In this document: piece by piece, positions 37,406 to 44,762 of the stretch | How the letters are laid out: every line of letters starts with the position of its first letter | How positions within the stretch are numbered: position 1 is the stretch's first letter | Assembly: GCF_000337215.1 (NCBI RefSeq) | Contig: NZ_AOHZ01000111.1 | Coordinates: forward strand, 1-64,000 | Reading direction: 5' to 3' | DNA: 64,000 nt | Origin: Natronolimnohabitans innermongolicus JCM 12255 | GTDB taxonomy: Archaea; Halobacteriota; Halobacteria; Halobacteriales; Natrialbaceae | Notes under the pieces: generated by a model | What the model saw: only the letters and a program-made list of their open reading frames with translations | The model's database searches: none | Told to the model about the DNA's origin: nothing | Translations under genes and position numbers: made by a program

Positions 37406-37648
37406 ATTGTACAGTTTCCAGTACCGGCTACGAGCACTTAAGGGTTTGTATGGTATTTCCCCGATTGCACAATATAGAAGAGGAAGTTATTGTGTGAACG
37501 AACCCATTACGCGCGCTACTAACACTAGATATAATAACTGTCCGAATAGCGCCGATGACAGAGTTTTGTATACTGTGCAATAACCGATATCCTTTTATGG
37601 ACGGAACCAATATTGTGTAATAGCTCCAATAGAGCACAGAGATAGACT
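37406..37648. promoter_or_regulatory. divergent control region with four to five operator copies
   Basis: Between the YeeE operon and tusA are ATTGCACAATATAG (37464-37477), TTATTGTGTGAAC (37487-37499), ACTGTGCAATAAC (37573-37585) and CCAATATTGTGTAATAG (37608-37624), plus ATATTGTACA (37404-37413) across the left start codon. The leftward TATA is CACTTAAGGG (37435-37444); the rightward one is CCTTTTATGG (about 37592-37601). The 37573 copy is just upstream of that TATA and the 37608 copy overlaps the predicted start of transcription. This is the densest cluster of the element in the window. Confidence 0.6.
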
Positions 37649-37894
37649 ATGAGTTCGGAATACGACATCACAGAGACGCTCGACGTGAAAGGACAGTCCT
37701 GCCCAATGCCTATCGTCAAGACGAAACAGGCTATCGACGATCTCGAGGCCGGCGCCGTCCTCGAAGTCGTAGCAACTGACTCGGGTAGCATGAGCGACAT
37801 TCAGGGCTGGGCGGACGGTACCAATGGGGTGGACCTCCTCGAGCAGGTCGAGGACGGGGACCACTACATCCACTACGTCGAGAAGACGGCGTAA
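37649..37894 (+). CDS. tusA: TusA-family sulfur carrier
   Basis: The 81-residue protein has the TusA active site VKGQSCPMPIVKTKQAI (CPMP Cys at residue 18), followed by AVLEVVATDSGSMSDIQGWA, the usual beta-alpha sandwich. It carries sulfur as a persulfide on that Cys between sulfurtransferases such as the neighbouring rhodanese fusions and the DsrE-like protein. It starts about 27 bases downstream of the expected TSS region, with one base between its stop codon and the next ATG. Confidence 0.92.
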   Translation: MSSEYDITETLDVKGQSCPMPIVKTKQAIDDLEAGAVLEVVATDSGSMSDIQGWADGTNGVDLLEQVEDGDHYIHYVEKTA

Positions 37895-37895
37895 C

Positions 37896-38486
37896 ATGAG
37901 CACGGATAATCCACCAGCGTCGGTCGACGACGCCGACCGCGAGTTCGACGCCGCGGAGTTGCAAGCGCTGCGCGAGCGCGTCGACGACCTCGAGTCGTCG
38001 ATGGCCGATCTGGACGACGGTGACACCCAGAAGAAGATGACCATCGTCGCCACCCAGGGAAGCTTCGACATGGCGTATCCGCCGCTGATCCTCGGAAGTA
38101 CGGCGGCCGCCTTCGGCTGGGACGTCGTCGTCTTCCACACGTTCTGGGGGCTCGACATCCTCCACGAGAAGAAGTCGAAGAACCTGAAGCTGTCCGCCGT
38201 TGGCAACCCGAACATGCCGGTTCCCAACGCGCTCGCCGCGATTCCCGGCATGGATCGGATGGCCACGCGCATGATGGAGAAGAAAATCGACGAGAACGGC
38301 ACGGCCACCATCGAGGAGTTGATCGATCTCTCGATCGAAAGCGGCGTCGACCTCCAGGCCTGCCAGATGACGATCGAGCTGATGGACTACGACGAGGACG
38401 ACTTCTACGACGGCGTGACGACGGGCGTCGGCGCGGCCACCGCGTTACAGCACATGGCCGAATCCGACATCCAGCTCCTCGTGTGA
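37896..38486 (+). CDS. DsrE/DrsE-like (DsrEFH superfamily) sulfur-relay protein
   Basis: The 196-residue protein has a short acidic N-terminal coiled segment (ALRERVDDLESSMADLDDG) and then a DsrE-like domain: KKMTIVATQGSFDMAYPPLILGSTAAAFGWDVVVFHTFWGLDIL, with a VDLQACQMTIELMDYDEDD segment (Cys about residue 159) where DrsE proteins carry the persulfide. Such proteins are usual partners of TusA and rhodanese. The ATG at 37896 is chosen because the frame before it overlaps TusA. It is co-transcribed with tusA. Confidence 0.85.
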   Translation: MSTDNPPASVDDADREFDAAELQALRERVDDLESSMADLDDGDTQKKMTIVATQGSFDMAYPPLILGSTAAAFGWDVVVFHTFWGLDILHEKKSKNLKLSAVGNPNMPVPNALAAIPGMDRMATRMMEKKIDENGTATIEELIDLSIESGVDLQACQMTIELMDYDEDDFYDGVTTGVGAATALQHMAESDIQLLV

Positions 38487-38732
38487 TCGCTGCTTCGACG
38501 CAGTCACGTCTCGAGCGACGTCGCCGACCGAAACGAGCCTCGAAAGGTCGGACCCTCGGTTCCAACGACCTAACGGCACGCTCACCCACCACCGACGGCC
38601 GATCGAGCCACCCTCGAGCAGGCGGGCGGATCGGCCACTGACACGCACTCGTTCTGTGGCGCGGCAATTCGGACGGCAGTCAAAACTCGAGCGGGAGAGT
38701 CGGTGCGCACAGTCGAACGCGGGCGAACGAAC

Positions 38733-39182
38733 TTAGCGGACGAGGCTCACTCGCATCGGCGCTCGGAACACGACCGACTCCGTCACGCTCCCCAGCAGAA
38801 TGCGGGCGTCTTCCTCGCGACTGTGACTTCCCATGATGATCTGATCGACGTCGTTGTCAGTCGCGTACCCGACGATCTCTCGGCCCGGTTCTCCGACGGC
38901 CGTCTCGAGCGTGAGTTCGGCATCGTGCTCAGCGGCGACCGACTGGGCTTCCTCGAGGAGTTCCGTCGCGAGCTCGTCGGCGCGGTCGTGCCACTCCTCG
39001 GAACCGTGGATCGGTTCGCTCTCGATATCGTACGGGACGTCGTAGACGCTGTACCCCGGTTCGAACGGGTCGGTGACGTGAAGGGCGACGATATCGCCAT
39101 CGGGATACTCAGTTAGCGCCGTTTCGAGTGCCTGACGCGACAGCGGCGAGCCGTCGAACGGAACGAGGATGCGCGGTGACAT
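38733..39182 (-). CDS. universal stress protein (UspA family)
   Basis: The 149-residue protein begins MSPRILVPFDGSPLSRQALETAL and has the ATP motif DQIIMGSHSREEDARILLGSVTESVV near residues 115-140, with Ser after the glycine. It converges with the dsrE-like gene across a 246-base gap in which I see nothing notable. The island-type element is not present upstream. It may be a general stress protein. Confidence 0.87.
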   Translation of the reverse strand: MSPRILVPFDGSPLSRQALETALTEYPDGDIVALHVTDPFEPGYSVYDVPYDIESEPIHGSEEWHDRADELATELLEEAQSVAAEHDAELTLETAVGEPGREIVGYATDNDVDQIIMGSHSREEDARILLGSVTESVVFRAPMRVSLVR

Positions 39183-39233
39183 GCTCCATCACGTCCGACG
39201 CACAGCGTGAAAAAACCAGTACCCACGACCGTT

Positions 39234-39599
39234 CTACAACTTCCGAATCGCGTTCGCCCAGCCGCCGAGCGATTGCGCCTGCGATTGGTCGACGTCGATC
39301 CGGAACGTCCGCTCCTCGTCGAGGCAGATTCCGATCCGATCGAACGTCGCGACGTAGCGCGATTTGGTGTGTCGACCCTGTCGGACGCCGACCGTCTCCT
39401 CGACCAATCCGGCCTCGGTCAGTCGGTCGAGTTTTCGGTAGGTCGTCGACAGCGGGAGGTCGGCTGCGTCCGCGATATCGGACACAGTCTTCGGCGCTTC
39501 GAGTACGGCAATGATCTCCCGACAGGCAGCGTCGTCTAACACGCCGACGACGCGTTCGAGACCGGGGGTCTCATCGGACGACGAGAACTCGAGAGGCAT
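39234..39599 (-). CDS. winged-helix transcription regulator
   Basis: The 121-residue protein has an ArsR/MarR-like winged helix: LDDAACREIIAVLEAPKTVSDIADAADLPLSTTYRKLDRLTEAGLVEETVGV (about residues 21-72), then a C-terminal beta-rich region ending in SQAQSLGGWANAIRKL. Only one Cys lies in the helix (AACREI) and one later (ICLDEE), so the ligand is unclear. It sits beside a UspA gene and may control it. Confidence 0.72.
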   Translation of the reverse strand: MPLEFSSSDETPGLERVVGVLDDAACREIIAVLEAPKTVSDIADAADLPLSTTYRKLDRLTEAGLVEETVGVRQGRHTKSRYVATFDRIGICLDEERTFRIDVDQSQAQSLGGWANAIRKL

Positions 39600-39799
39600 A
39601 TACTGCGACCACGTTGGAAGCGAAGCCTAATGACACGTTTGGTCCTCGAAACGGTCGGTCGACTCGGGCGCCTCGGCGGAATTTTCAGCGGTAACCACTC
39701 GCAGTGCTCGTGGCAGAGTGGTGTTCCCTCGAGAGGTCAGCGTTCGTCTGCGAATCCGAGGAAGCTAATTACATGTAGATCCGCTCCGACGCGTTCCGT

Positions 39800-40489
39800 A
39801 TGCGCGACGAAACGACGTCCGACTCGACGGTCGAAAACACGCCGGGACAGGGCCGATCGCCCGAACCCGAGCGAATCGAACCCGCGGCGCCGGAGGCGTT
39901 TGGCCTCGTGCAGGTCTGGTGGGGCGACGGGAAAGGAAAGACCACGGCGACACTGGGTATGGGGATGCGCGCGGCCGGTCACGGCTACCGCGTGCACATG
40001 CTTCAGTTCATGAAAGGCGGCGCCTCGAGTGTCGACGCTGTCCGCGGCGAGTACAACGCGATCGCCGCGTTGCCGGGGATCAGCTACGAGAACCTCGGCC
40101 ACTACGGCTGGCACGGGATGGCCGACGGCAGCGACGAGGCAGACCACGAAGCGCAGGCGCAGGCCGGACTCGAGCGCGCCCGCGAGTTGCTCGCGGCGGC
40201 CGACGACGCCGACCTCGAGGCGCCGATCGATCTCGACTCGCCGCCCGAAGACGGCGTTCACATGCTGCTTCTGGACGAAATTCTGTACGCTGCCGACCGC
40301 GATCTGGTCAGCGAGGCCGACGTGTGTGAACTGATCGACTCGAAGCCCGCCGACCTCGAACTCGTGCTGTCGGGGAGCCACGCCGAACCGACGTACCTCG
40401 AGGACCGAGCCGACCTGATCACGAACGTCCGGAAGGTGAAACACCCCATCGAGGACGGACAACGGGCGCGACGCGGGACTGAGTTCTGA
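39800..40489 (+). CDS. cobO: cob(I)alamin adenosyltransferase (CobO/BtuR type)
   Basis: The 229-residue product carries the P-loop WWGDGKGKTTATLGMGMRAAGHG (about residues 39-61), then LQFMKGGASS and MLLLDEILYAADRDLVSEADVCELI, which identify the CobA/CobO/BtuR family. It transfers the adenosyl group of ATP to Co(I) corrinoids to make coenzyme B12. About 35 polar N-terminal residues precede the domain. TATA-like AATTACATG is about 28 bases before the ATG. No other cobalamin genes are adjacent here. Confidence 0.88.
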   Translation: MRDETTSDSTVENTPGQGRSPEPERIEPAAPEAFGLVQVWWGDGKGKTTATLGMGMRAAGHGYRVHMLQFMKGGASSVDAVRGEYNAIAALPGISYENLGHYGWHGMADGSDEADHEAQAQAGLERARELLAAADDADLEAPIDLDSPPEDGVHMLLLDEILYAADRDLVSEADVCELIDSKPADLELVLSGSHAEPTYLEDRADLITNVRKVKHPIEDGQRARRGTEF

Positions 40490-40610
40490 CCTCCGTCCGT
40501 CGCCCATCCCTCCGACGGCACAACCGTCACGCTCTCGTGACCGTTGAGACGGTACCGGACTATGCGTAAAACACCCATGATATATGTTACCAGAGGACAA
40601 TTAGTCGAAC

Positions 40611-41027
40611 ATGCACGTACTGGTTCCGATCGACGACTCCGAACCCGCTCACGCGGCAGTCGAGTACGCGCTCGAGCAGTACCCTAACGCCGAAATCACC
40701 GCGCTCCACGTCGTCGATCCGTCGATGTCGGTCTACCACGGTGACAGTTCCCACAGTATGCAGCGACTTCTCGCACTCGAGGAGGAAAACGCCGCGACGC
40801 TGTTCGAGGACGTCGAAGCGATCGCGGCGGAGTACGACGCCTCGATTACGACGGAGACGACGCTCGGCATGCCCATCGACGGCATCGTCGAGTACGCCGA
40901 GGACCACGACGTCGACAGCATCGTCATCGGAAGCCACAGGCGGTCTGGCGTCTCGCGCGTGTTGCTGGGAAGCGTCGCCGAACAGGTCGTTCGACGCGCG
41001 CCGATGCCGGTGACGGTCGCTCGGTGA
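40611..41027 (+). CDS. universal stress protein (UspA family)
   Basis: The 138-residue protein begins MHVLVPIDDSEPAHAAVEYALEQYP and has the nucleotide-binding motif VDSIVIGSHRRSGVSRVLLGSVAEQVVR (about residues 104-131), the standard G-2X-G-type block. TATATGTTACC is a TATA element about 25 bases upstream. It is a close relative of the UspA at 12539-12976 in its ATP-binding block (SGVSRVLLGSVAE). Confidence 0.87.
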   Translation: MHVLVPIDDSEPAHAAVEYALEQYPNAEITALHVVDPSMSVYHGDSSHSMQRLLALEEENAATLFEDVEAIAAEYDASITTETTLGMPIDGIVEYAEDHDVDSIVIGSHRRSGVSRVLLGSVAEQVVRRAPMPVTVAR

Positions 41028-41106
41028 ATCGGGGCCGCAGCGCCCGGCTATCCGCGATCGTCGCCAGCACAATTATTACCAGCTACGACGAACGATCAGC
41101 TATCCG

Positions 41107-41880
41107 ATGGGTGTAATTCAGGTCGACGGGCTGTGGAAAACCTACGGTGATATCACGGCGGTGAACCAAATGAATTTCGCCGTCGAGCGCGGCGAACTGT
41201 ACGGTTTTCTCGGTCCCAACGGCGCGGGGAAAACGAGCACGATCCGAATGCTCACGGGGCAACTCCAGCCGGACGCGGGCACCGTCCGCGTCCTCGAGAC
41301 GGATCCGACGGCGACGCCGCTCGAAACGCGACGGCGGGTGGGAATTCTTCCGGAACAGCAGTCGCCGCCGAGTTTCCTGACGCCGCGAGAGTACCTCGAG
41401 TTCGTCGGGGACGTCCGCGATCTCGACTCGGAGTGGATCGCCGAGCAGACGGCCGTCTGGGCCGATCGACTCGGGTTCGAGAGCAAGCTCGATACGCTCC
41501 ACACCGACCTTTCGCGGGGCCAGCAACAGAAGGTGATGATCACGCAGGCGTTCATCCACGAGCCGGACGTGGTCTTCATCGACGAGCCGCTAGCGAATCT
41601 CGATCCGCTGGTCCAGGAGCAGGTCAAGCGGTACCTCGTCTCCTATGCTGCCGGCGACAACGCCGTCTTCGTCTCGACGCACAACATCGACGTCGCCGAG
41701 GAGATCTGTTCACGGGTCGGCATCGTCGCCGACGGCCGGATCGTAACCGAGCGGTCGCTGCAGAGTGACTCCGGGGAGCGACGCGACGAATCGCTGCTCG
41801 AACTCTTCCTCGAGCGCGTCGAGGGCGCCGGCGTCCGCGACGCGCCGTCGCTCGGACGGATCGGGGACCGGGAGCGATGA
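41107..41880 (+). CDS. ABC transporter ATP-binding protein
   Basis: The 257-residue protein has Walker A GPNGAGKTST near residue 38, the signature DLSRGQQQKVMITQAF near residue 137 (the usual LSGGQ reads LSRGQ), Walker B DVVFIDEPLANLDP and the switch His in FVSTHN. The family is the CcmA/NatA-like exporter class. It overlaps the permease gene by ATGA and is transcribed from a leaderless promoter with TATA AATTATTACC about 30 bases before. It probably exports a small molecule or modifies envelope components; substrate unknown. Confidence 0.88.
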   Translation: MGVIQVDGLWKTYGDITAVNQMNFAVERGELYGFLGPNGAGKTSTIRMLTGQLQPDAGTVRVLETDPTATPLETRRRVGILPEQQSPPSFLTPREYLEFVGDVRDLDSEWIAEQTAVWADRLGFESKLDTLHTDLSRGQQQKVMITQAFIHEPDVVFIDEPLANLDPLVQEQVKRYLVSYAAGDNAVFVSTHNIDVAEEICSRVGIVADGRIVTERSLQSDSGERRDESLLELFLERVEGAGVRDAPSLGRIGDRER

Positions 41881-43385
41881 GCAGGGACTTCACATCGGGG
41901 AGTTCGGATGGCGGGCCACCAGTCTCGAACGCGAATCGGCGCACTGCCGGAACGACGCGGCGACTGTTCGTCACGCTCCTTCGCGAGGAGTGGCGCCTGC
42001 ACACGCGGCTGTTCGGCGGCTGGCGTTTCGCGCTCTTTCCGGTCGTCATTGCCGCTCTGGCAGTGGGTGCGACCGTCGCGCTGCTCGAAACCGGGACGGC
42101 CGAGGGGACGATCATGACGGGTATACACGTGCTCGCGCTCGGTTTCGGCCTCTACAGCGGAACGGCTGGCTTCGCGGGTTCGGACATGCTCGAGAACGTG
42201 TTCGGGCGGCTCTCGCTGGTGCTTTCGACCTCGACGACGCTGCCGCTCTCGAGGAAGCGACTGCTCGGCGTCTTCCTCGTGAAGGACGCGCTGTTTTACG
42301 CGGTCGCGTTCGTGTTGCCGATGGCGCTCGCCGGCGCGACACTCGAGGGTGTCTCGGCGACCGCTCCGGTTGCCGTCGGCGCGCTCTGGCTCTCGCTCGT
42401 GGTGACGTTTCTCGCCGGCATGGCCCTGACCGTCGCGTTGATCGCGATCCGCACACAGGGAGTCCCGACGTGGGCGATCCTCGGCCTGATCGTCGCGGGC
42501 GTAGTGAGCCTCTGGGTGACGGGAAGCGCCGGTGCCGTCAGGAACGTCCTGATCCCGCTCGAGGGGGCGCCGATCGGCGCGCTCGGACTACTGGTCGGAA
42601 CCGTCCTCACGAGCGCGGGTGCGCTCGCGTTGTACGACCCGACCTACGGCCGGCCGTCGCGGACTGCCGGCGATCGGTTCGCCGATCTGAGCGACCGACT
42701 GCCGGTCGAGGCCGTCGGTGCCGATAGCGCGCTCGTCTCGAAGACGCTGCTCGATCTGGCCCGGTCGTCGGGCGGCGTCGCGAAGCCGTTCGTCTCCGCC
42801 GCAGTCTTGCTCGCGCTCGTGGCCGCACTCGTCGGCGTCGTGGATTCGATCACCGGCGTCGCACCGGCACCCGGGATCTTCTTCGGCGGCGTGCTCGGGT
42901 TGACCGCGTTTACCACCTACAACTGGCTAACCCAGTTCGACTCGCTCGAAGACTACCTCGCCTACCCCGTCTCGATCGCGGACGTCTTCCGTGCGAAGCG
43001 GGTTGCGTTCGTCGTCGTCGGCACACCGACCGTCGCCGTGCCGTATCTGGCGGCCGTCGTCTGGTTCGAGGCGGCGCTCGTCGACGCCGCCGTCGGCGCC
43101 CTGTTGCTCGTAGGCTACGCGCTGTACTACTACGGGCTGACGGTCTACATCGCCGGATTCGACCCCAACGAGTTTCTCTTCGACGCCGTCCGGTTCTCGC
43201 TGTTCACGCTCGGGGTAGCCGTCGCGCTGGTACCGACGCTCGTCGTCGGCTTCGTCGTCGTGCCGCCGACCGGTCTCGTCGCCCTCGCGCTCGGCGCCGC
43301 CGGCGTCGGATTCGGTGCGATCGGAGTCGTGCTCTCGAGTCGGGCAGGCCCACGCTGGGAAACGCGGTATCGATCGAGCGATTGA
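41877..43385 (+). CDS. ABC-2-like transporter permease
   Basis: The 502-residue product has roughly a dozen hydrophobic segments, starting near residue 55 (FALFPVVIAALAVGATVALL). It has no nucleotide-binding domain. The first 35 residues are polar and cytoplasmic. It overlaps the ATPase gene and completes a two-gene exporter. The sequence is not similar enough to any substrate class that I can name. Confidence 0.75.
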   Translation: MSRDFTSGSSDGGPPVSNANRRTAGTTRRLFVTLLREEWRLHTRLFGGWRFALFPVVIAALAVGATVALLETGTAEGTIMTGIHVLALGFGLYSGTAGFAGSDMLENVFGRLSLVLSTSTTLPLSRKRLLGVFLVKDALFYAVAFVLPMALAGATLEGVSATAPVAVGALWLSLVVTFLAGMALTVALIAIRTQGVPTWAILGLIVAGVVSLWVTGSAGAVRNVLIPLEGAPIGALGLLVGTVLTSAGALALYDPTYGRPSRTAGDRFADLSDRLPVEAVGADSALVSKTLLDLARSSGGVAKPFVSAAVLLALVAALVGVVDSITGVAPAPGIFFGGVLGLTAFTTYNWLTQFDSLEDYLAYPVSIADVFRAKRVAFVVVGTPTVAVPYLAAVVWFEAALVDAAVGALLLVGYALYYYGLTVYIAGFDPNEFLFDAVRFSLFTLGVAVALVPTLVVGFVVVPPTGLVALALGAAGVGFGAIGVVLSSRAGPRWETRYRSSD

Positions 43386-43439
43386 GGCGAGTTGCCGCCG
43401 GTCAGTTCCGGCCTGACGACCGCGTTCCACGAAGTGGCG

Positions 43440-43988
43440 TCAGAGACTCGAGGCGACTCGGATATCGGGATTCGGCTGTTCGTCGATGTAGTTGCTGTCC
43501 GAGGGCGGGATGATCTCGAGTTCGATCTCACCCAGGTCCTGATCGGCGCGGAGATCCTGATCACCGTCGAACACGAGGACGGCCTCGTTGTCCTCGAGGT
43601 TGCTGTAACCGCCGATCGACGGATCGGTCCCCGTTTCTGCCCTGACGACGCCGTCGAGCTGTGCCGAATCGGCCGTCGCGACGACCGTCGCGTCGGGAAC
43701 GTTGTTGCCGTTCTCGTCGATCACCTCGACTTTCACCGCACCGTCTGCACCGGTTGCACCGGCCTCGATGAGTTCGTCGTCGACGATTTCGATCGTAACC
43801 TCCGTGTCCCCGACGTCGCCAATATCGCCGAGCATGCTCAACATGAGTGCCAGCGCGGCGACGCCGACGGTCAGCGCGATCACGAGTCGGATCGGTAACC
43901 CCTCGATCGCGCGGTCGTCGCGACCGAACGACGTTCGGAAGCGATGCGGTCTGTCGACGTCGTTCGACGTCGATCGGCTCGGAACCAT
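43440..43988 (-). CDS. pilin-like secreted or membrane protein
   Basis: The 182-residue product has a basic N-terminal region, then DRAIEGLPIRLVIALTVGVAALALMLSML (about residues 24-52), which resembles an archaeal prepilin: a charged residue, a small residue and a long hydrophobic helix, though the usual SPVIG is replaced by IEGLP. The rest is an acidic beta-rich domain (TEVTIEIVDDELIEAG...KVEVIDENGNNVPDATVVATAD), like a carboxypeptidase-regulatory repeat. It is divergent from the secretion locus and may be its substrate or minor pilin. TATA-like GTTTAAG on the minus strand is about 27 bases upstream. Confidence 0.6.
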   Translation of the reverse strand: MVPSRSTSNDVDRPHRFRTSFGRDDRAIEGLPIRLVIALTVGVAALALMLSMLGDIGDVGDTEVTIEIVDDELIEAGATGADGAVKVEVIDENGNNVPDATVVATADSAQLDGVVRAETGTDPSIGGYSNLEDNEAVLVFDGDQDLRADQDLGEIELEIIPPSDSNYIDEQPNPDIRVASSL

Positions 43989-44084
43989 ACCCCCCTGTGG
44001 CCCCGGCTTCCGACTTAAACCTCAGAATCGACGTGCAGCCGTGCGATGCAACCGTTTAAGTACGATCGGGCGGCGAGAAGCGCT

Positions 44085-44270
44085 ATGCTCCACCGCGTGC
44101 AGGCCGGGACGCGCCGGCGTTCCAACGAGAATCGCGTGCTCGGCGCCCTCGAGAGGGGTGGACCACTCGAGCGAGTTACGACCATCGTCACCGCCAGCGA
44201 CGACGGGAATGGAATCGGGAACGAGAACGGGAACGTTGGCGAGTCGAGCCGACCGGCGGGATCCGCGTGA
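44085..44270 (+). CDS. small protein at the head of the pilus-like locus
   Basis: The 61-residue product starts MLHRVQAGTRRRSNENRVLGALERGGPLERV and ends in a low-complexity Gly/Asn/Glu stretch. Arg-rich first half and no hydrophobic segment are seen; the family is unknown. The ATG at 44085 has TATA-like GTTTAAGTA about 27 bases upstream and its stop overlaps the GTG of the next gene, both good signs. It might be a cytoplasmic cofactor of the ATPase. Confidence 0.5.
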   Translation: MLHRVQAGTRRRSNENRVLGALERGGPLERVTTIVTASDDGNGIGNENGNVGESSRPAGSA

Positions 44271-44731
44271 TTCGATACGTACTCGCGGCGATACTCGCGG
44301 TCGCGATTCTGGCGGTCGCCGTCCCGGCGGTCGACCGGGCCGCGTCGATGAACGCCGAGCGAACGATCGACGCGAGCATCGCCGACATCGACGACGCGGC
44401 ATCGTCGCTTACAGCCCACGACGAACCCACGCCGGGGTCACACCCCGATCCGAAGCGAATCGTCACGGTCTCACTCCCGGACCGGTCGCTGACCACGGCG
44501 GGCGTCGATCACGTCGAGATCGTCCCCCACGACAGCGGCGAGTTTAGCACGGCGCGGTACGTCCTCTCGGACGGAACGACTCGGGAGGCGACGATCGACG
44601 AGCGGATCGTCCACCGAGAACCGGACGGTGACGAACCAGTCGAACTCGGCGGCTCGGGCGAGCAGCAACTGCTCCTGACGCTACAGACGGACGCGGACGA
44701 CGACCCCGTCGTCGTCGCCCGGCAGGCGTGA
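44267..44731 (+). CDS. membrane-anchored protein of the pilus-like locus
   Basis: The 154-residue protein begins with a transmembrane or signal helix (RYVLAAILAVAILAVAVPAV) followed by a helical linker and a beta-rich external domain. GTG at 44267 overlaps the previous stop (GTGA). The helix-plus-domain layout resembles pseudopilins or accessory anchors of archaeal pilus clusters, but no class III signal cleavage site is clear. I believe it belongs to a haloarchaeal family of unknown function (perhaps DUF7311, from memory). Confidence 0.6.
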   Translation: MIRYVLAAILAVAILAVAVPAVDRAASMNAERTIDASIADIDDAASSLTAHDEPTPGSHPDPKRIVTVSLPDRSLTTAGVDHVEIVPHDSGEFSTARYVLSDGTTREATIDERIVHREPDGDEPVELGGSGEQQLLLTLQTDADDDPVVVARQA

Positions 44732-44762
44732 GTTTATACCGGAACACGCGGCCAGTGGCTCC

